A DNA stretch of 64,000 nucleotides from CAZCEC01 sp964497615 (GTDB lineage Bacteria; Chloroflexota; Anaerolineae; Anaerolineales; UBA6663), in NCBI GenBank assembly GCA_964497615.1, contig CAZCEC010000022.1:1-64000 (forward strand), given 5' to 3'. Under the pieces are notes generated by a model that did not search any database, had not been told where the DNA came from, and saw only the letters and a list, made by a program, of their open reading frames with translations. How positions within the stretch are numbered: the stretch's first letter is position 1; the number at the start of each line of letters is the position of its first letter. Shown piece after piece: positions 8,242-17,213 of this stretch. The translations under genes and the position numbers were made by a program.

Positions 8242-8829
8242 CTATTTTCGCTTTTCCAGCTCTTGTTCCAGCCGGCGGGCGTATGCATCCGCCGGCGCGG
8301 GAGGTGCGGCTGGCGCCGCGGCTGCCGGACGCGTCTGCTGGCGGATGAAGCGCCACACGAAGAACCCGCCCGCCGCCACGATGACGGGCGGCAGCACCCA
8401 GATCAGGATGTTCAGCCCGCGGGTGGAGGGCCGCGCCAGCACCCGCTCACCATATTGCGCCACGAAGTAATCCAGGATTTGCTGCTCGGTCCAGCCAGCT
8501 TCCAGCTTTTCGCGGATGGTGCCACGCCACTGGATGCAAGCCGTCGTGGGGCACACGTCCAGCGGGATGTTCTCGCACACCGGGCAGTACAGCAGCTTGG
8601 CCACCCGGTTCACTTGGTCGTCGGTGACGGGGGCGGGCGGAGTCGCGGACTGGGCCACGGCGGAGCGGGCGGTCAGGGCCAACAGCACCGCCAGGCCGCC
8701 CAGAGCCAGCGCTGCCGGCATCGTCCACCGGCGCGATTGCCCGCCGTGCCCAAACAGCGCGGCCCGAGCGAGCATCGACGGGCGTTTGACGACTGCGGCG
8801 CGGGCGGGGGGCGTACGCATCGGCAGCAT
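8242..8829 (-). CDS. ccmH: Cytochrome c maturation protein CcmH
   Basis: A 195-residue protein with an N-terminal hydrophobic segment (37-60, likely signal or anchor), then the CcmH domain: YCPVCENIPLDVC with the redox pair C82/C85, followed by REKLEAGWTEQQILDYFVAQYG and a second membrane helix (IWVLPPVIVAAGGFFVW). Two further cysteines (C93, C98) lie close to the active pair, which differs from the proteobacterial LRCPVCQ pattern and could alter the redox chemistry or bind metal. The N-terminus may be shorter; ATGs at 8820 and near residue 37 are alternatives. CcmH reduces apocytochrome and works with CcmF. Confidence 0.9.
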   Translation of the reverse strand: MLPMRTPPARAAVVKRPSMLARAALFGHGGQSRRWTMPAALALGGLAVLLALTARSAVAQSATPPAPVTDDQVNRVAKLLYCPVCENIPLDVCPTTACIQWRGTIREKLEAGWTEQQILDYFVAQYGERVLARPSTRGLNILIWVLPPVIVAAGGFFVWRFIRQQTRPAAAAPAAPPAPADAYARRLEQELEKRK

Positions 8830-8836
8830 GGCAGGA

Positions 8837-10888
8837 TCAGTATTGAGCAGGCGCGGCGGCCGCGACCGGATACCGGCGGCGCGCCTCGGCCGGGTCGGGC
8901 CAGGCCGCCACCAGGGTTCCCAGGATGAAGACGATGCCGCCAGCCCACACCCAGTTGATGAGCGGGTTCACGTAGATCTTGAAGGTCGCGCCGTTGGCGG
9001 CCACCGGCTCCCAGGTGACGAGCAGCACGTACACGTCATCCTCCAGGGTGCTGCGCACGCCGGGGATGGTCATGGGCTGCTGAGACTCGATGTAGAAGTC
9101 GCGGCGGGGGTGAAGCTGCCCAACCGGCTGGCCGTCCCGGAAGACGCTGACGGTGGCCCGCGCTACCTGCCGGCCGTCGTCGGTGAAAAACTCATCCAGG
9201 CTGTCAAAGGTGACGATGTACCGGCCCAGGGTGAGCTGCTCGCCGGGGCGCAGTTGGCCTTGCGTCTCGATCTGGAAGAAGTTGGAGCCGATAATGCCGA
9301 TCGTCATGATGACAACGGCCAGGTGGATGGTATAGCCGCCGTAGCGCCGCCGGTTGCGGCCAATCAGCGTAATCAGCGCCAGAAACGGGTTCTCGCCGGT
9401 GGACCGCATGCGGGCGCGCACGCCGCGATAGAACTCCAGCAAGGTGGTGAAGGTGACAAAGGCGGTGATGCCAAACCCCAGCAGCGCCCCCCAACTGCGG
9501 ATGCCTACCACCACCAGGATCACCACCACCAGCAGGGCAGCCGCAAACGGCCACCACAACAGACGGCCCAGTTGCCGCGCCGAGGCATGCCGCCAGGCCA
9601 CCAGCGGCGCCACGCCCATCAGCAGCACCAGCCCCGCGAACAGCGGGCCGGTGGTGGCGTTGTAGAACGGCGGCCCGACGGTGATCTTCTGGTTCTGCAC
9701 CAACTCCGAGATCATCGGGTAGACGGTGCCCAGGAACACGACCGCCGCGATGCACATGAACAGCAGGTTGTTGAGCAGGAACATCGACTCGCGTGACAGC
9801 AGGCTGTCGAGCTGATGCTCGCTCCGCAGGTGGTCCCACTCGCGGAACAGGAAGTACAGAGAAAAGACAAAGGTCAGCGCGATGAAGGCGAAGAAGCTGG
9901 GGCCGATCGCGCTCTGCGCGAAGGCATGCACCGACGACAGAACACCCGAGCGGGTGAGGAACGTGCCAAAGATGACCAGGGCATAGGTCAGGATGATCAG
10001 CACCATGTTCCACTTCTTGAGCATCCCGCGCTTTTCCTGGATCATCACCGAGTGCAGGAAGGCGGTGCCCGTCAGCCAGGGGAGGAAGGCCGCGTTTTCC
10101 ACCGGGTCCCAGCCCCAGTAGCCGCCCCACCCCAGCACGTCATACGCCCAGCGCCCGCCCAGGATCAGCCCGAGCGATAGGAACAACCAGCCCACCAGGG
10201 TCCAGCGGCGCGTGGTGCGGATCCATTCATCATCCACGCGCCGGGTGATGAGGGCGGCCATCGCAAAGGCATACGGCACCACGAAGCTGACGAAGCCCAC
10301 ATACAGCATCGGCGGGTGAATGATCATACCCGGATGGCGCAGCAGCGGGTTGAGGCCGCGCCCATCGGCAGGGGTGATGGCGGCCGCGCCGGCCGGGGCC
10401 AGCATGCCGGTGGCGGTTTCCCCGTTGGCGAACTGCCAAAGGCGAGCGAAGGGGTTCTCGAAGAACACAACCAGGGCGATGAAGAAGCCCAGAGTCACCA
10501 TCATCACCAGGATGACGTAGGGCATGAAGCCGCGGTCGCGGTCCCACTTGCGCAGCAGGGCCGCCGCGGTGAACGTGGACATCAGCCAACTCCAGAAGAG
10601 CAGGCTGCCGGCCTGGCCGCCCCACAGCGCCGTCACCTTTAGGTACATCGGCATGGCGCGGCTGGTGACGCCAAAGACGTAGTCAAGCTGGTACTGGTCG
10701 GTCACCAACAGGACGACCAGGATCAGACAGGCCAGGGTGACCAGCGGCCAGGTCAGCAGCGCCGCGTGGTGGGCGCTCACCAGCCAGGCGGGCTGGCGGC
10801 GGCGGGCCGCCAGCACCGCCACCACGGAGGCATAGATGGCGCAGCCGAGGGCGGTCAGCAGCGAAAAGAACCCGAAGTTGGCTAACAT
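8837..10888 (-). CDS. ccmF: Cytochrome c heme lyase subunit CcmF
   Basis: A 683-residue polytopic membrane protein, of normal family length. The WWD signature WGGYWGWDPVENAAFLPWL lies at about residues 250-270, with conserved histidines around the helices (GMIIHPPMLY, LHSVMIQEKRG). The C-terminal extracytoplasmic domain (QIETQGQLRPGEQLTLGRY) precedes the last helix (INWVWAGGIVFILGTLVAAW). CcmF, with CcmH, transfers heme from CcmE to the CxxCH cysteines. ccmE lies three bases upstream and ccmH seven bases downstream, consistent with one mRNA. Confidence 0.96.
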   Translation of the reverse strand: MLANFGFFSLLTALGCAIYASVVAVLAARRRQPAWLVSAHHAALLTWPLVTLACLILVVLLVTDQYQLDYVFGVTSRAMPMYLKVTALWGGQAGSLLFWSWLMSTFTAAALLRKWDRDRGFMPYVILVMMVTLGFFIALVVFFENPFARLWQFANGETATGMLAPAGAAAITPADGRGLNPLLRHPGMIIHPPMLYVGFVSFVVPYAFAMAALITRRVDDEWIRTTRRWTLVGWLFLSLGLILGGRWAYDVLGWGGYWGWDPVENAAFLPWLTGTAFLHSVMIQEKRGMLKKWNMVLIILTYALVIFGTFLTRSGVLSSVHAFAQSAIGPSFFAFIALTFVFSLYFLFREWDHLRSEHQLDSLLSRESMFLLNNLLFMCIAAVVFLGTVYPMISELVQNQKITVGPPFYNATTGPLFAGLVLLMGVAPLVAWRHASARQLGRLLWWPFAAALLVVVILVVVGIRSWGALLGFGITAFVTFTTLLEFYRGVRARMRSTGENPFLALITLIGRNRRRYGGYTIHLAVVIMTIGIIGSNFFQIETQGQLRPGEQLTLGRYIVTFDSLDEFFTDDGRQVARATVSVFRDGQPVGQLHPRRDFYIESQQPMTIPGVRSTLEDDVYVLLVTWEPVAANGATFKIYVNPLINWVWAGGIVFILGTLVAAWPDPAEARRRYPVAAAAPAQY

Positions 10889-10891
10889 CCG

Positions 10892-11416
10892 CTAGCCCTC
10901 GGCCTGGACCGGCACCGACTCCTCGTAGCGCGTGGGGCACTTGAGGAGCAATTCGTCGGCATAGAAGATGCCGTCTTCGCCGACCTTGCCGGTGACGATG
11001 GCCTGGGCTTCGTTCTGCAGCAAGTCCGGCATCGGACCGACATACTCGACCACGATGTGGTTGGCATTCGGGTCGCTAACCGCGGCGTGCAGCGCCGCCG
11101 CCAGCCCGCCCTCGTCCTCGATCTCGGCCGTATCGGCAGAAATGTGCACCATCTCGAAGCGGATGGTGAGGGTGGCCGGGTCATAGGTGATGGTATCGCC
11201 CAGCACCGCGCCCGAGGCGCGCAGATTCTTGCCCACAATGGCCGCGCCCTGCGCCTGGATTTCGTCGACGGTGTAGAAGTATTGGGCCGTGTGCTGCAGG
11301 GTGCTCACCACCAGGAAAATGACGGCCCCAATGATGAGCGCTCCGCCCACCAGGAACTTGGCCCGGCCGGCCGCGCGCGGGGCAAACACCTGTGTACCGA
11401 CGGTCGTTTCTGCCAT
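10892..11416 (-). CDS. ccmE: Heme chaperone CcmE, CxxxY variant
   Basis: A 174-residue periplasmic-type heme chaperone with one N-terminal helix (21-40) and an OB-fold beta barrel (GKNLRASGAVLGDTITYD, IRFEMVHI, IVVEYVGPMPDLL). The heme attachment site is CPTRY: C160 and Y164 in LLLKCPTRYEE, where most bacterial CcmE proteins have HxxxY. Such CxxxY forms are known from archaea and some sulfate reducers. It is followed closely by ccmF. ATG 11416 is preceded by a purine-rich GGAGAG. Confidence 0.94.
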   Translation of the reverse strand: MAETTVGTQVFAPRAAGRAKFLVGGALIIGAVIFLVVSTLQHTAQYFYTVDEIQAQGAAIVGKNLRASGAVLGDTITYDPATLTIRFEMVHISADTAEIEDEGGLAAALHAAVSDPNANHIVVEYVGPMPDLLQNEAQAIVTGKVGEDGIFYADELLLKCPTRYEESVPVQAEG

Positions 11417-11440
11417 GAGTCTCTCCTATACGTCTACGAC

Positions 11441-12547
11441 TTACCGTTGCGCGACCGGCAACCCGCACTGCCGGCAGAACCGGTCCTCCGCCTGGAGGCG
11501 ATGACCGCATCGCGTGCAAAATGCCTGTCCGTCCGGTGCAGGCGCCGCGCCGGGCTCGCCCCCGCGCTGCCGCGACGGAGGCGTCCGGCTGGCGACAGGG
11601 GCGCTCGAGATCGACTGGGGGCCAGGCGCGCGCGCCACTGCGGGCCGTGGCCGTGCCTCACTTGCGTGGCGGCGCCTCGCCGGGGCAATCCGGCTGGCCG
11701 TGCGCTTGGCCTGAACTGCCCGGCGGGCTGGCGGGCGGCGACCCCGGAGATACATCACCGCGCCCAACCCCAGCAGGCCCAGTCCCACTGCCGTCCCGCC
11801 CAGAATGATGGGCAGATTGCTGTTACCAGACGGCGCAGCGGTTGGGCTGTTGCTCGTGTCTGCCACACCGGCGCCCAGCGCCTCCACGGAGAGCGTGCTG
11901 CTCGCCTTGCTATAGCTCACCGACAAGGCTACCTCTCCGCCGGCCGCCACTGCACCAAAGTCGCGCTGGTAATAGTTGAGGCCATCGCCGCCAGTGCCCA
12001 GGGCCGTCAGCGCCGGGTCGCCGCGCAGGCCACTGGCCCCTGCCGGCTCTTGGACCCGGACGCTGACCGCATTGACCGCGTAGCCGCTGGTCCAGGCAAA
12101 ATCCAGCGCACGGTTCGCGCCGGTCACGATCAGCGCCGGGTCGTAGTACTCAACCCGGAACGACAATTGCTCGGTTGTGAATGCAACAATTATATCGTCT
12201 TCGGCCGGCAAAATGGTGTAATTGGCATCGAGCAGTTCGCCGGCCGGTGTGCGCACCGCCACCGCATGGGGATCGGCAGCAGCGGCGGGTAGGCGGACAT
12301 TCAGAACGGTGGGCAGGCTGGTGCTTGCTGGCAGCCAGCCATCAACAATGACGAGCGTAGCGGGCTGGTCATACTCAGGCCAAAGCTGGACCTCAGCCCG
12401 GTCCCATACGAGCGGCGCCTGCGCCCAGGCAGGCGCCGGCCTCAGCCACAAGGCCGCCGCCGCCACAGCCAGCGCCAGCAGCCATCTCCGCGCGGCGCGG
12501 GTGGCGCTCCTCCAAGCAAGTGGGCCGATCCGGCCTCCAGGTATCAT
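11441..12547 (-). CDS. Secreted-domain membrane protein with C-terminal zinc ribbon, first gene of the ccm operon
   Basis: A 368-residue protein not recognised as a named family. It has a signal peptide or anchor (about residues 20-42, ending APAWAQA), an extracellular beta-rich region of about 200 residues, a transmembrane helix (about 245-268, IILGGTAVGLGLLGLGAVMYL), a very basic Arg/Pro-rich linker and a terminal zinc ribbon (CTRCGHRLQAEDRFCRQCG). Topology mirrors that of the CcmI-like protein farther down the operon: outside sensing or binding region, cytoplasmic zinc ribbon. It lies 24 bases upstream of ccmE on the same strand, so it is probably co-transcribed; a role in regulating or assembling cytochromes is only inferred from position. 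Confidence 0.65.
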   Translation of the reverse strand: MIPGGRIGPLAWRSATRAARRWLLALAVAAAALWLRPAPAWAQAPLVWDRAEVQLWPEYDQPATLVIVDGWLPASTSLPTVLNVRLPAAAADPHAVAVRTPAGELLDANYTILPAEDDIIVAFTTEQLSFRVEYYDPALIVTGANRALDFAWTSGYAVNAVSVRVQEPAGASGLRGDPALTALGTGGDGLNYYQRDFGAVAAGGEVALSVSYSKASSTLSVEALGAGVADTSNSPTAAPSGNSNLPIILGGTAVGLGLLGLGAVMYLRGRRPPARRAVQAKRTASRIAPARRRHASEARPRPAVARAPGPQSISSAPVASRTPPSRQRGGEPGAAPAPDGQAFCTRCGHRLQAEDRFCRQCGLPVAQR

Positions 12548-12817
12548 CAGAAGCCTATTCTAGCGCGGGCAGATTAGGCGGCGAGTAATATTCGTCATAC
12601 CCGAAATATGACAAAGATGCTCAATATTCAGTTTCCACCCCCAGGGCGAGTCAGTGACATTTGGCACTAATCGCGCGTCAGATTCAGCATACCATACGCA
12701 ATACGCGGTCGCGCCGCTACAAACCGGATGACATATATCGTATTATTGAGTGACGGTTGGCGCTAGGCCGGCCGGTGCACTTGTTCTAACGTATGGCCTA
12801 GTCGGAGAGGAGTGTCA
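12548..12817. other. Divergent intergenic region between the ccm operon and the cytochrome operon
   Basis: 270 bases, more A/T-rich than the surroundings, carrying the promoters of two divergent operons. Visible elements: an AT-rich stretch near 12729-12752 (ATATATCGTATTATTG) suitable as a -10 region for the plus strand; an imperfect inverted repeat GTGAC-N4-GGCAC around 12655-12668; and a strong ribosome binding site GGAGAGGAG at 12804-12812, five bases before ATG 12818. No open frame or RNA gene was seen. Coupled expression of cytochromes and their maturation machinery from this region is plausible. Confidence 0.5.
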
Positions 12818-14209
12818 ATGCGTATGTCTGGCGGGCGCCGCACGGCGCTGACAGTTACCCTGCTTTTGGCGAGCATCAGTTTCTTCTTGGCAGCCGGCTT
12901 GGCGCTGGTGGGCCAATCCTCGGCGGAGGCGGCCCCCAGCCTTCAGGAAGCAACCCCCGTCCCAGCCGCCGAAACAACCATCGAGAGCGACCAGCAATGC
13001 CTGGACTGTCACACCGCGCCCGACCAGGTGATGGCTCTGGACAACGGCGAGACCCTCTACCTGACCATTGACGCGGAGCGGGTCGCCGTTTCGGCCCACG
13101 GCGAGGCTGAGGTCGGCTGCCGCGACTGCCACGCCGATGTCACCGCCTACCCCCACGCGCCCCTAGCCGCCAGCAGCCTCCGCGAAGTGACCATCAGCTT
13201 CTCGGAGAAATGCGCGGAGTGCCATGAGGAACAAGCCGCGCGAGTGATGGACAGCATCCATGCGGAACTGCGCGCCCAAGGCAATGAGGACGCGGCCACC
13301 TGTGCCGACTGCCATAACCCGCACTACCAGGTGCGCGTGGAGCCGCTATCCCGCATCCCGGCCACCTGTGCCCGGTGCCACAGCGGCATCATGCAGGAAT
13401 ACCGCCTGAGCGCGCACGGCGCGGCCGTCATGGAAGAAGAGAACGCCGATGCGCCCTTGTGCGTCACCTGCCACGGCGTGCACACCATCCAAGACCCCAC
13501 CACTGCGGAATGGCTCAGCAAGTCGCCCCAATTATGCGCCAGTTGCCACGCCGACCCGGAGCGCATGGCGCCATATGACCTGAATACCGACGTGCTAACC
13601 ACCTACGTCGCCGACTTCCACGGCACCACGTCCACCTTGTTCGAGAAGCAGACGCCGGACCAATTGCCCAACACGCCGCTGTGCATTGACTGTCACGGCA
13701 TCCACAACATCAAGCACGTGGACGACGCTGAGTCGTCGGTCATCAAGGACAATCTCCTCACCACCTGCCAGAAGTGCCACCCGAACGCAACGGAGAACTT
13801 CTCCGATGCCTGGCTGAGCCACTATGTGCCATCCCCGGAGCACAACCCGTTGGTGTATTACGTGGGTGTCTTCTACCAGATCTTTGTGCCCGTGACCGTG
13901 GGCGGCATGGCGCTGTTCGTGGTCAGCGACCTGGGGCGGCAGGTGCTGCTGCGGCTCAAGCCGAAGAAGAATGACGAAGGCCAAACTCTACAACAAGGCG
14001 TGGGGCAGGTGACGAAGGGCGACGGCGTCGCGCCAGAGCCGGCCGAGGCCGCCAACCCTGAGCCGCCCGCCCAGCCCGCAGCCCAGGCCACGCCGCCCCA
14101 GGCGGAACCGCCGCCCGCGCCAAGCACCGGCGAGGCCGCGCCGCCCCAGGCAGCGCCCGGCGACGCGCCCAACGAGACGCCGACTAGTGAAGAGGGAGAC
14201 GAGCGATGA
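12818..14209 (+). CDS. Nonaheme c-type cytochrome with C-terminal membrane anchor
   Basis: A 463-residue exported protein: signal peptide in the first ~40 residues, then nine CxxCH heme-binding motifs (CLDCH, CRDCH, CAECH, CADCH, CARCH, CVTCH, CASCH, CIDCH, CQKCH). A transmembrane helix (FVPVTVGGMALFVVSDL) follows near residue 350, then a basic stop-transfer sequence and a Pro/Ala/Gln-rich cytoplasmic tail of about 95 residues. Many additional His residues could serve as distal ligands. No CxxCK motif is present, so it is not NrfA-like. The start is ATG 12818 because GGAGAGGAG lies five bases before it; a GTG six bases earlier overlaps that site. It overlaps the following cytochrome b gene by four bases, indicating a stable partner. 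Confidence 0.88.
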   Translation: MRMSGGRRTALTVTLLLASISFFLAAGLALVGQSSAEAAPSLQEATPVPAAETTIESDQQCLDCHTAPDQVMALDNGETLYLTIDAERVAVSAHGEAEVGCRDCHADVTAYPHAPLAASSLREVTISFSEKCAECHEEQAARVMDSIHAELRAQGNEDAATCADCHNPHYQVRVEPLSRIPATCARCHSGIMQEYRLSAHGAAVMEEENADAPLCVTCHGVHTIQDPTTAEWLSKSPQLCASCHADPERMAPYDLNTDVLTTYVADFHGTTSTLFEKQTPDQLPNTPLCIDCHGIHNIKHVDDAESSVIKDNLLTTCQKCHPNATENFSDAWLSHYVPSPEHNPLVYYVGVFYQIFVPVTVGGMALFVVSDLGRQVLLRLKPKKNDEGQTLQQGVGQVTKGDGVAPEPAEAANPEPPAQPAAQATPPQAEPPPAPSTGEAAPPQAAPGDAPNETPTSEEGDER

Positions 14210-15387
14210 CGGCCCCAGCGGTTGAACATGGCCAGGCGGGCCACGCCGCCCAGCGCACCTACGTCCGGTTCACGCTCGGCCAGCGCATCGAGCACATCAT
14301 TGTGCTCACCTCGTTCACGGTGCTGGCCGTCACCGGCCTGCCACAGAAGTTCGTCGGCGCCGCCTGGGCGCAGTGGATGATCGCGGCCATGGGCGGCATC
14401 GAGCTGGTGCGCGTCATCCACCGCGTGGCGGCCACGGCACTGATGCTGGGGACGGTACTGCACATCGTCACCGTCGGTTACCGGGTCTTCGTAGAGCGCG
14501 TGCGCTTGTCCATGCTGCCCGGCCTGGCCGATGTCGGCGAGGCCCTGCACGCCTTCCTCCATAACCTGGGCTTGCGCAAGGCGCCGCCTCAGGCCGGCCG
14601 CTACAACTTTGGCGAGAAGCTGGAGTATTGGGCGCTGGTGTGGGGCACGGTGGTCATGATCATCACCGGCTTCATGCTCTGGAACCCCATCGCCACCACC
14701 CGCTGGCTGCCCGGCCAGTTCATCCCGGCGGCCAAGGCCGCGCATGGCGGCGAGGCGCTGTTGGCAGTCCTGGCCATCATCATCTGGCACATGTACCACG
14801 TGCACGTGCGGCGCTTCAACCGCAGCATGTTCACCGGCCGCATGACCGAACACGAGATGCTGGAGGAGCACCCCAAGGAGCTGGCCGACATCAAGGCCGG
14901 CGTGGCCGACCGGCCCACCGACCCGGCCCAGGTGCTCAAGCGCCAGCGGCGATATCTGCCCGTGGCCCTCGTCGTCTCGGCGGTGCTGCTCGTCTTTCTG
15001 TACGGCTTCGTCACCTTCGAACAGACCGCCTTGGAGACGATTGAACGCGGGTCGTCGGGCGAAGCCTTCCTACCGCTAACGCCCACCCCCCTGCCCACGC
15101 CGCGCCCGACCGTCACCACCATTCCGCTGGACCCGGTGTGGGCCGGTAACCTGGCGGTTGTGTTCAGCCACAAGTGCGTGGACTGCCACGGCGGCGCGGG
15201 CGGATTGGACCTATCGACCTACAACCTGGCCCTGGCCGGTGGCAAGAGCGGCCCGGTGATTGTGCCCGGCGACCCCGACAACAGTTTGATCATCAACAAG
15301 ATCATCAATAACGATCATCCTGGCAAGTTGACAGAGTTCGAAATCGAAGTGCTACGCACCTGGATTGCTGCCGGCGCCCCGGAGTAA
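14206..15387 (+). CDS. Cytochrome b561/FdnI-like membrane subunit fused to a monoheme cytochrome c domain
   Basis: A 393-residue protein. The N-terminal half resembles the gamma cytochrome b subunit of formate dehydrogenases and related dihaem cytochromes: helices with RIEHIIVLTSF, RVIHRVAATALMLGTVLHI and IIIWHMYHVHV supply histidines for two b hemes. A fifth helix near residue 255 (YLPVALVVSAVLLVFLYGF) leads outside, through a Pro/Thr linker, to a C-terminal c-type domain with CVDCH at 324-328 and the ending WIAAGAPE. It could move electrons between quinone and the neighbouring multiheme cytochromes. The start overlaps the previous stop (ATGA). Confidence 0.88.
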   Translation: MTAPAVEHGQAGHAAQRTYVRFTLGQRIEHIIVLTSFTVLAVTGLPQKFVGAAWAQWMIAAMGGIELVRVIHRVAATALMLGTVLHIVTVGYRVFVERVRLSMLPGLADVGEALHAFLHNLGLRKAPPQAGRYNFGEKLEYWALVWGTVVMIITGFMLWNPIATTRWLPGQFIPAAKAAHGGEALLAVLAIIIWHMYHVHVRRFNRSMFTGRMTEHEMLEEHPKELADIKAGVADRPTDPAQVLKRQRRYLPVALVVSAVLLVFLYGFVTFEQTALETIERGSSGEAFLPLTPTPLPTPRPTVTTIPLDPVWAGNLAVVFSHKCVDCHGGAGGLDLSTYNLALAGGKSGPVIVPGDPDNSLIINKIINNDHPGKLTEFEIEVLRTWIAAGAPE

Positions 15388-15466
15388 GGCGGGCGACGAG
15401 TACCTGGGCGCCGGCAACCTCACGGCGGCGGAGTAAGCCGCCAGCTCGGAGATCGGGAGGAGCCAG

Positions 15467-17164
15467 ATGAGGAGAATTGCGAAGCGACTGTGGCATGGGG
15501 TCCTGGCCTTTTTCTTCCCGCCGGCCCATAGCAGCTTCTCCAGGCGCGCCTTGCCCTATATGGCCCTCGGGGTGGTTTCGTTGAGCGCGCTGACCGGCGG
15601 TCTGTATGCCTGGGACTACACCAACTCGCCCACCTTCTGCGGCACACAGTGTCACACCATGCCGCCCGAGTATTCCAGCTATCAGGTCTCGCCGCACGCC
15701 CGCATCGCCTGCGTGGAATGCCACATCGGCCGCGAGTTTGTCGGCAACCAGATCATCCGCAAGGCCGGCGACGTCAAGCACATCATCGCCCTGGCATTTG
15801 AAGACTATGAATTCCCGATCACGGCGCACGACATGCGCCCGGCGCGCGAAACGTGCGAGCGCTGCCATTCGCCGGAGAAGTTCGCCGATGACAGCCTGCG
15901 GGAAATCGTCCAGTACGGCAACGATCCTGCCAATACGCCCACCAGCATCTACCTGCTGCTCAAGACTGGCGGCGGCAGTGAGCGCGAGGGGCTTGGCCGC
16001 GGCATCCACTGGCACATCGAGAACAGGCTGATGTACTACGCCGCCGACGACCGGGATCAGACGATCCCCTACGTCCGGGTGTATACCGGCGAAGACACCT
16101 ACGAGGAGTTCATCGACCTGACGAGCGGGCTCACCCCAGCCGATGTCCCGGAAGATGAGTTGGAGGAGATGGACTGCATCACCTGTCACAACCGCATCAC
16201 CCACCTGGTCAGCATGCCCGAAGATGCGGTGGATCGCCTGCTCACGCGCGGGTTGATCGACGCGGCTATCCCAGAAATCCGGCTCAAGGCGGTGGAAGTG
16301 TTGTGGGCCCCCTACGACACTGTTGAACTGGGTGTCAACGGCATCGCCGGGCTCACCAATTACTACACGGCCGTATATCCCGACTACTATGCGGCCAATG
16401 CCGCCAAGATCGAGGCCGCCATCGTCGAGCTCCAGAACGTCTATCGCAACTCGGTCTTCCCTGAGCAGAAGGCCGATTGGACGTCCCATCCGAATAACCT
16501 GGGCCACCAGTATTCGCCGGGCTGCTTCCGCTGCCACGATGGCAAGCACCTCAACGCCGCCGACGAGGCCATCCGGCTGGAGTGCAACCTGTGCCATGCC
16601 ATCCCGGTCGTCGCCGGAGCCGAGGACTTCGTGACCGACATCGAGATTAGCCGCGGGCTGGAGCCGGAGTCGCATCTAAATGCGAATTGGCTCGTCCGCC
16701 ATCGCACGTATCTCGACCGCACCTGCAGCGCCTGCCACGACACCTCCAACCCGGGCGGCACCGATAACTCGTCCTTCTGCTCGAATTCCGCCTGCCATGG
16801 TTCGTCCTGGACCTATGCGGGGTTGGATGCGCCGGGGCTGGCCGAAATCGCGGCCGCGCAAATGCCCATCCCCACCGAGCCGCCGCCGCCGCCGGTCGTG
16901 GACGTGCCGAGCTACATGACCAACATCCTGCCCCTGTTTGAGGCGGTTTGCTTGCCCTGCCATGGCGACAAGCAGGCTGGGGGCCTGACCCTGACCACCT
17001 ACGCAGGCGCGCTGGCGGGCGGAGAAGACGGTCCCGTCATCGTCCCAGGCGATGTCGAAGGCAGTCTCCTTATCCAGGTTCAAGTCGAGCGGCACTTCGC
17101 CAACTTTTCCGACGAGGAACTGGCATTGGTGAGCGAGTGGATTGCAGCGGGGGCGCCAGAGTAG
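15467..17164 (+). CDS. NapC/NirT-like multiheme cytochrome with nine heme sites
   Basis: A 565-residue protein anchored by one N-terminal helix (about residues 28-50), followed by a NapC/NirT/NrfH-type start: CGTQCHTMPPEYSSY, in which the first site is C-x3-C-H. Further sites are CVECH, CERCH, CITCH, CFRCH, CNLCH, CSACH, an unusual C-x4-C-H (CSNSACH) and CLPCH. The last forms a separate C-terminal domain ending WIAAGAPE, homologous to the end of the preceding gene product. NapC-type proteins take electrons from the quinol pool. ATG 15467 has GGGAGGAG just upstream. It lies 79 bases after the cytochrome b gene, so it is probably in the same operon. Confidence 0.87.
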   Translation: MRRIAKRLWHGVLAFFFPPAHSSFSRRALPYMALGVVSLSALTGGLYAWDYTNSPTFCGTQCHTMPPEYSSYQVSPHARIACVECHIGREFVGNQIIRKAGDVKHIIALAFEDYEFPITAHDMRPARETCERCHSPEKFADDSLREIVQYGNDPANTPTSIYLLLKTGGGSEREGLGRGIHWHIENRLMYYAADDRDQTIPYVRVYTGEDTYEEFIDLTSGLTPADVPEDELEEMDCITCHNRITHLVSMPEDAVDRLLTRGLIDAAIPEIRLKAVEVLWAPYDTVELGVNGIAGLTNYYTAVYPDYYAANAAKIEAAIVELQNVYRNSVFPEQKADWTSHPNNLGHQYSPGCFRCHDGKHLNAADEAIRLECNLCHAIPVVAGAEDFVTDIEISRGLEPESHLNANWLVRHRTYLDRTCSACHDTSNPGGTDNSSFCSNSACHGSSWTYAGLDAPGLAEIAAAQMPIPTEPPPPPVVDVPSYMTNILPLFEAVCLPCHGDKQAGGLTLTTYAGALAGGEDGPVIVPGDVEGSLLIQVQVERHFANFSDEELALVSEWIAAGAPE

Positions 17165-17213
17165 CGGGCGCGTCTCGCAGTGACGAGTGGTATATGGGAA
17201 TGGGTAGGCAGCA

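Noticed and set aside
12818..14209. NrfA-type nitrite reductase among the multiheme cytochromes
   Set aside because: No CxxCK catalytic motif in any of the cytochromes; all sites are CxxCH or wider CX3-4CH.
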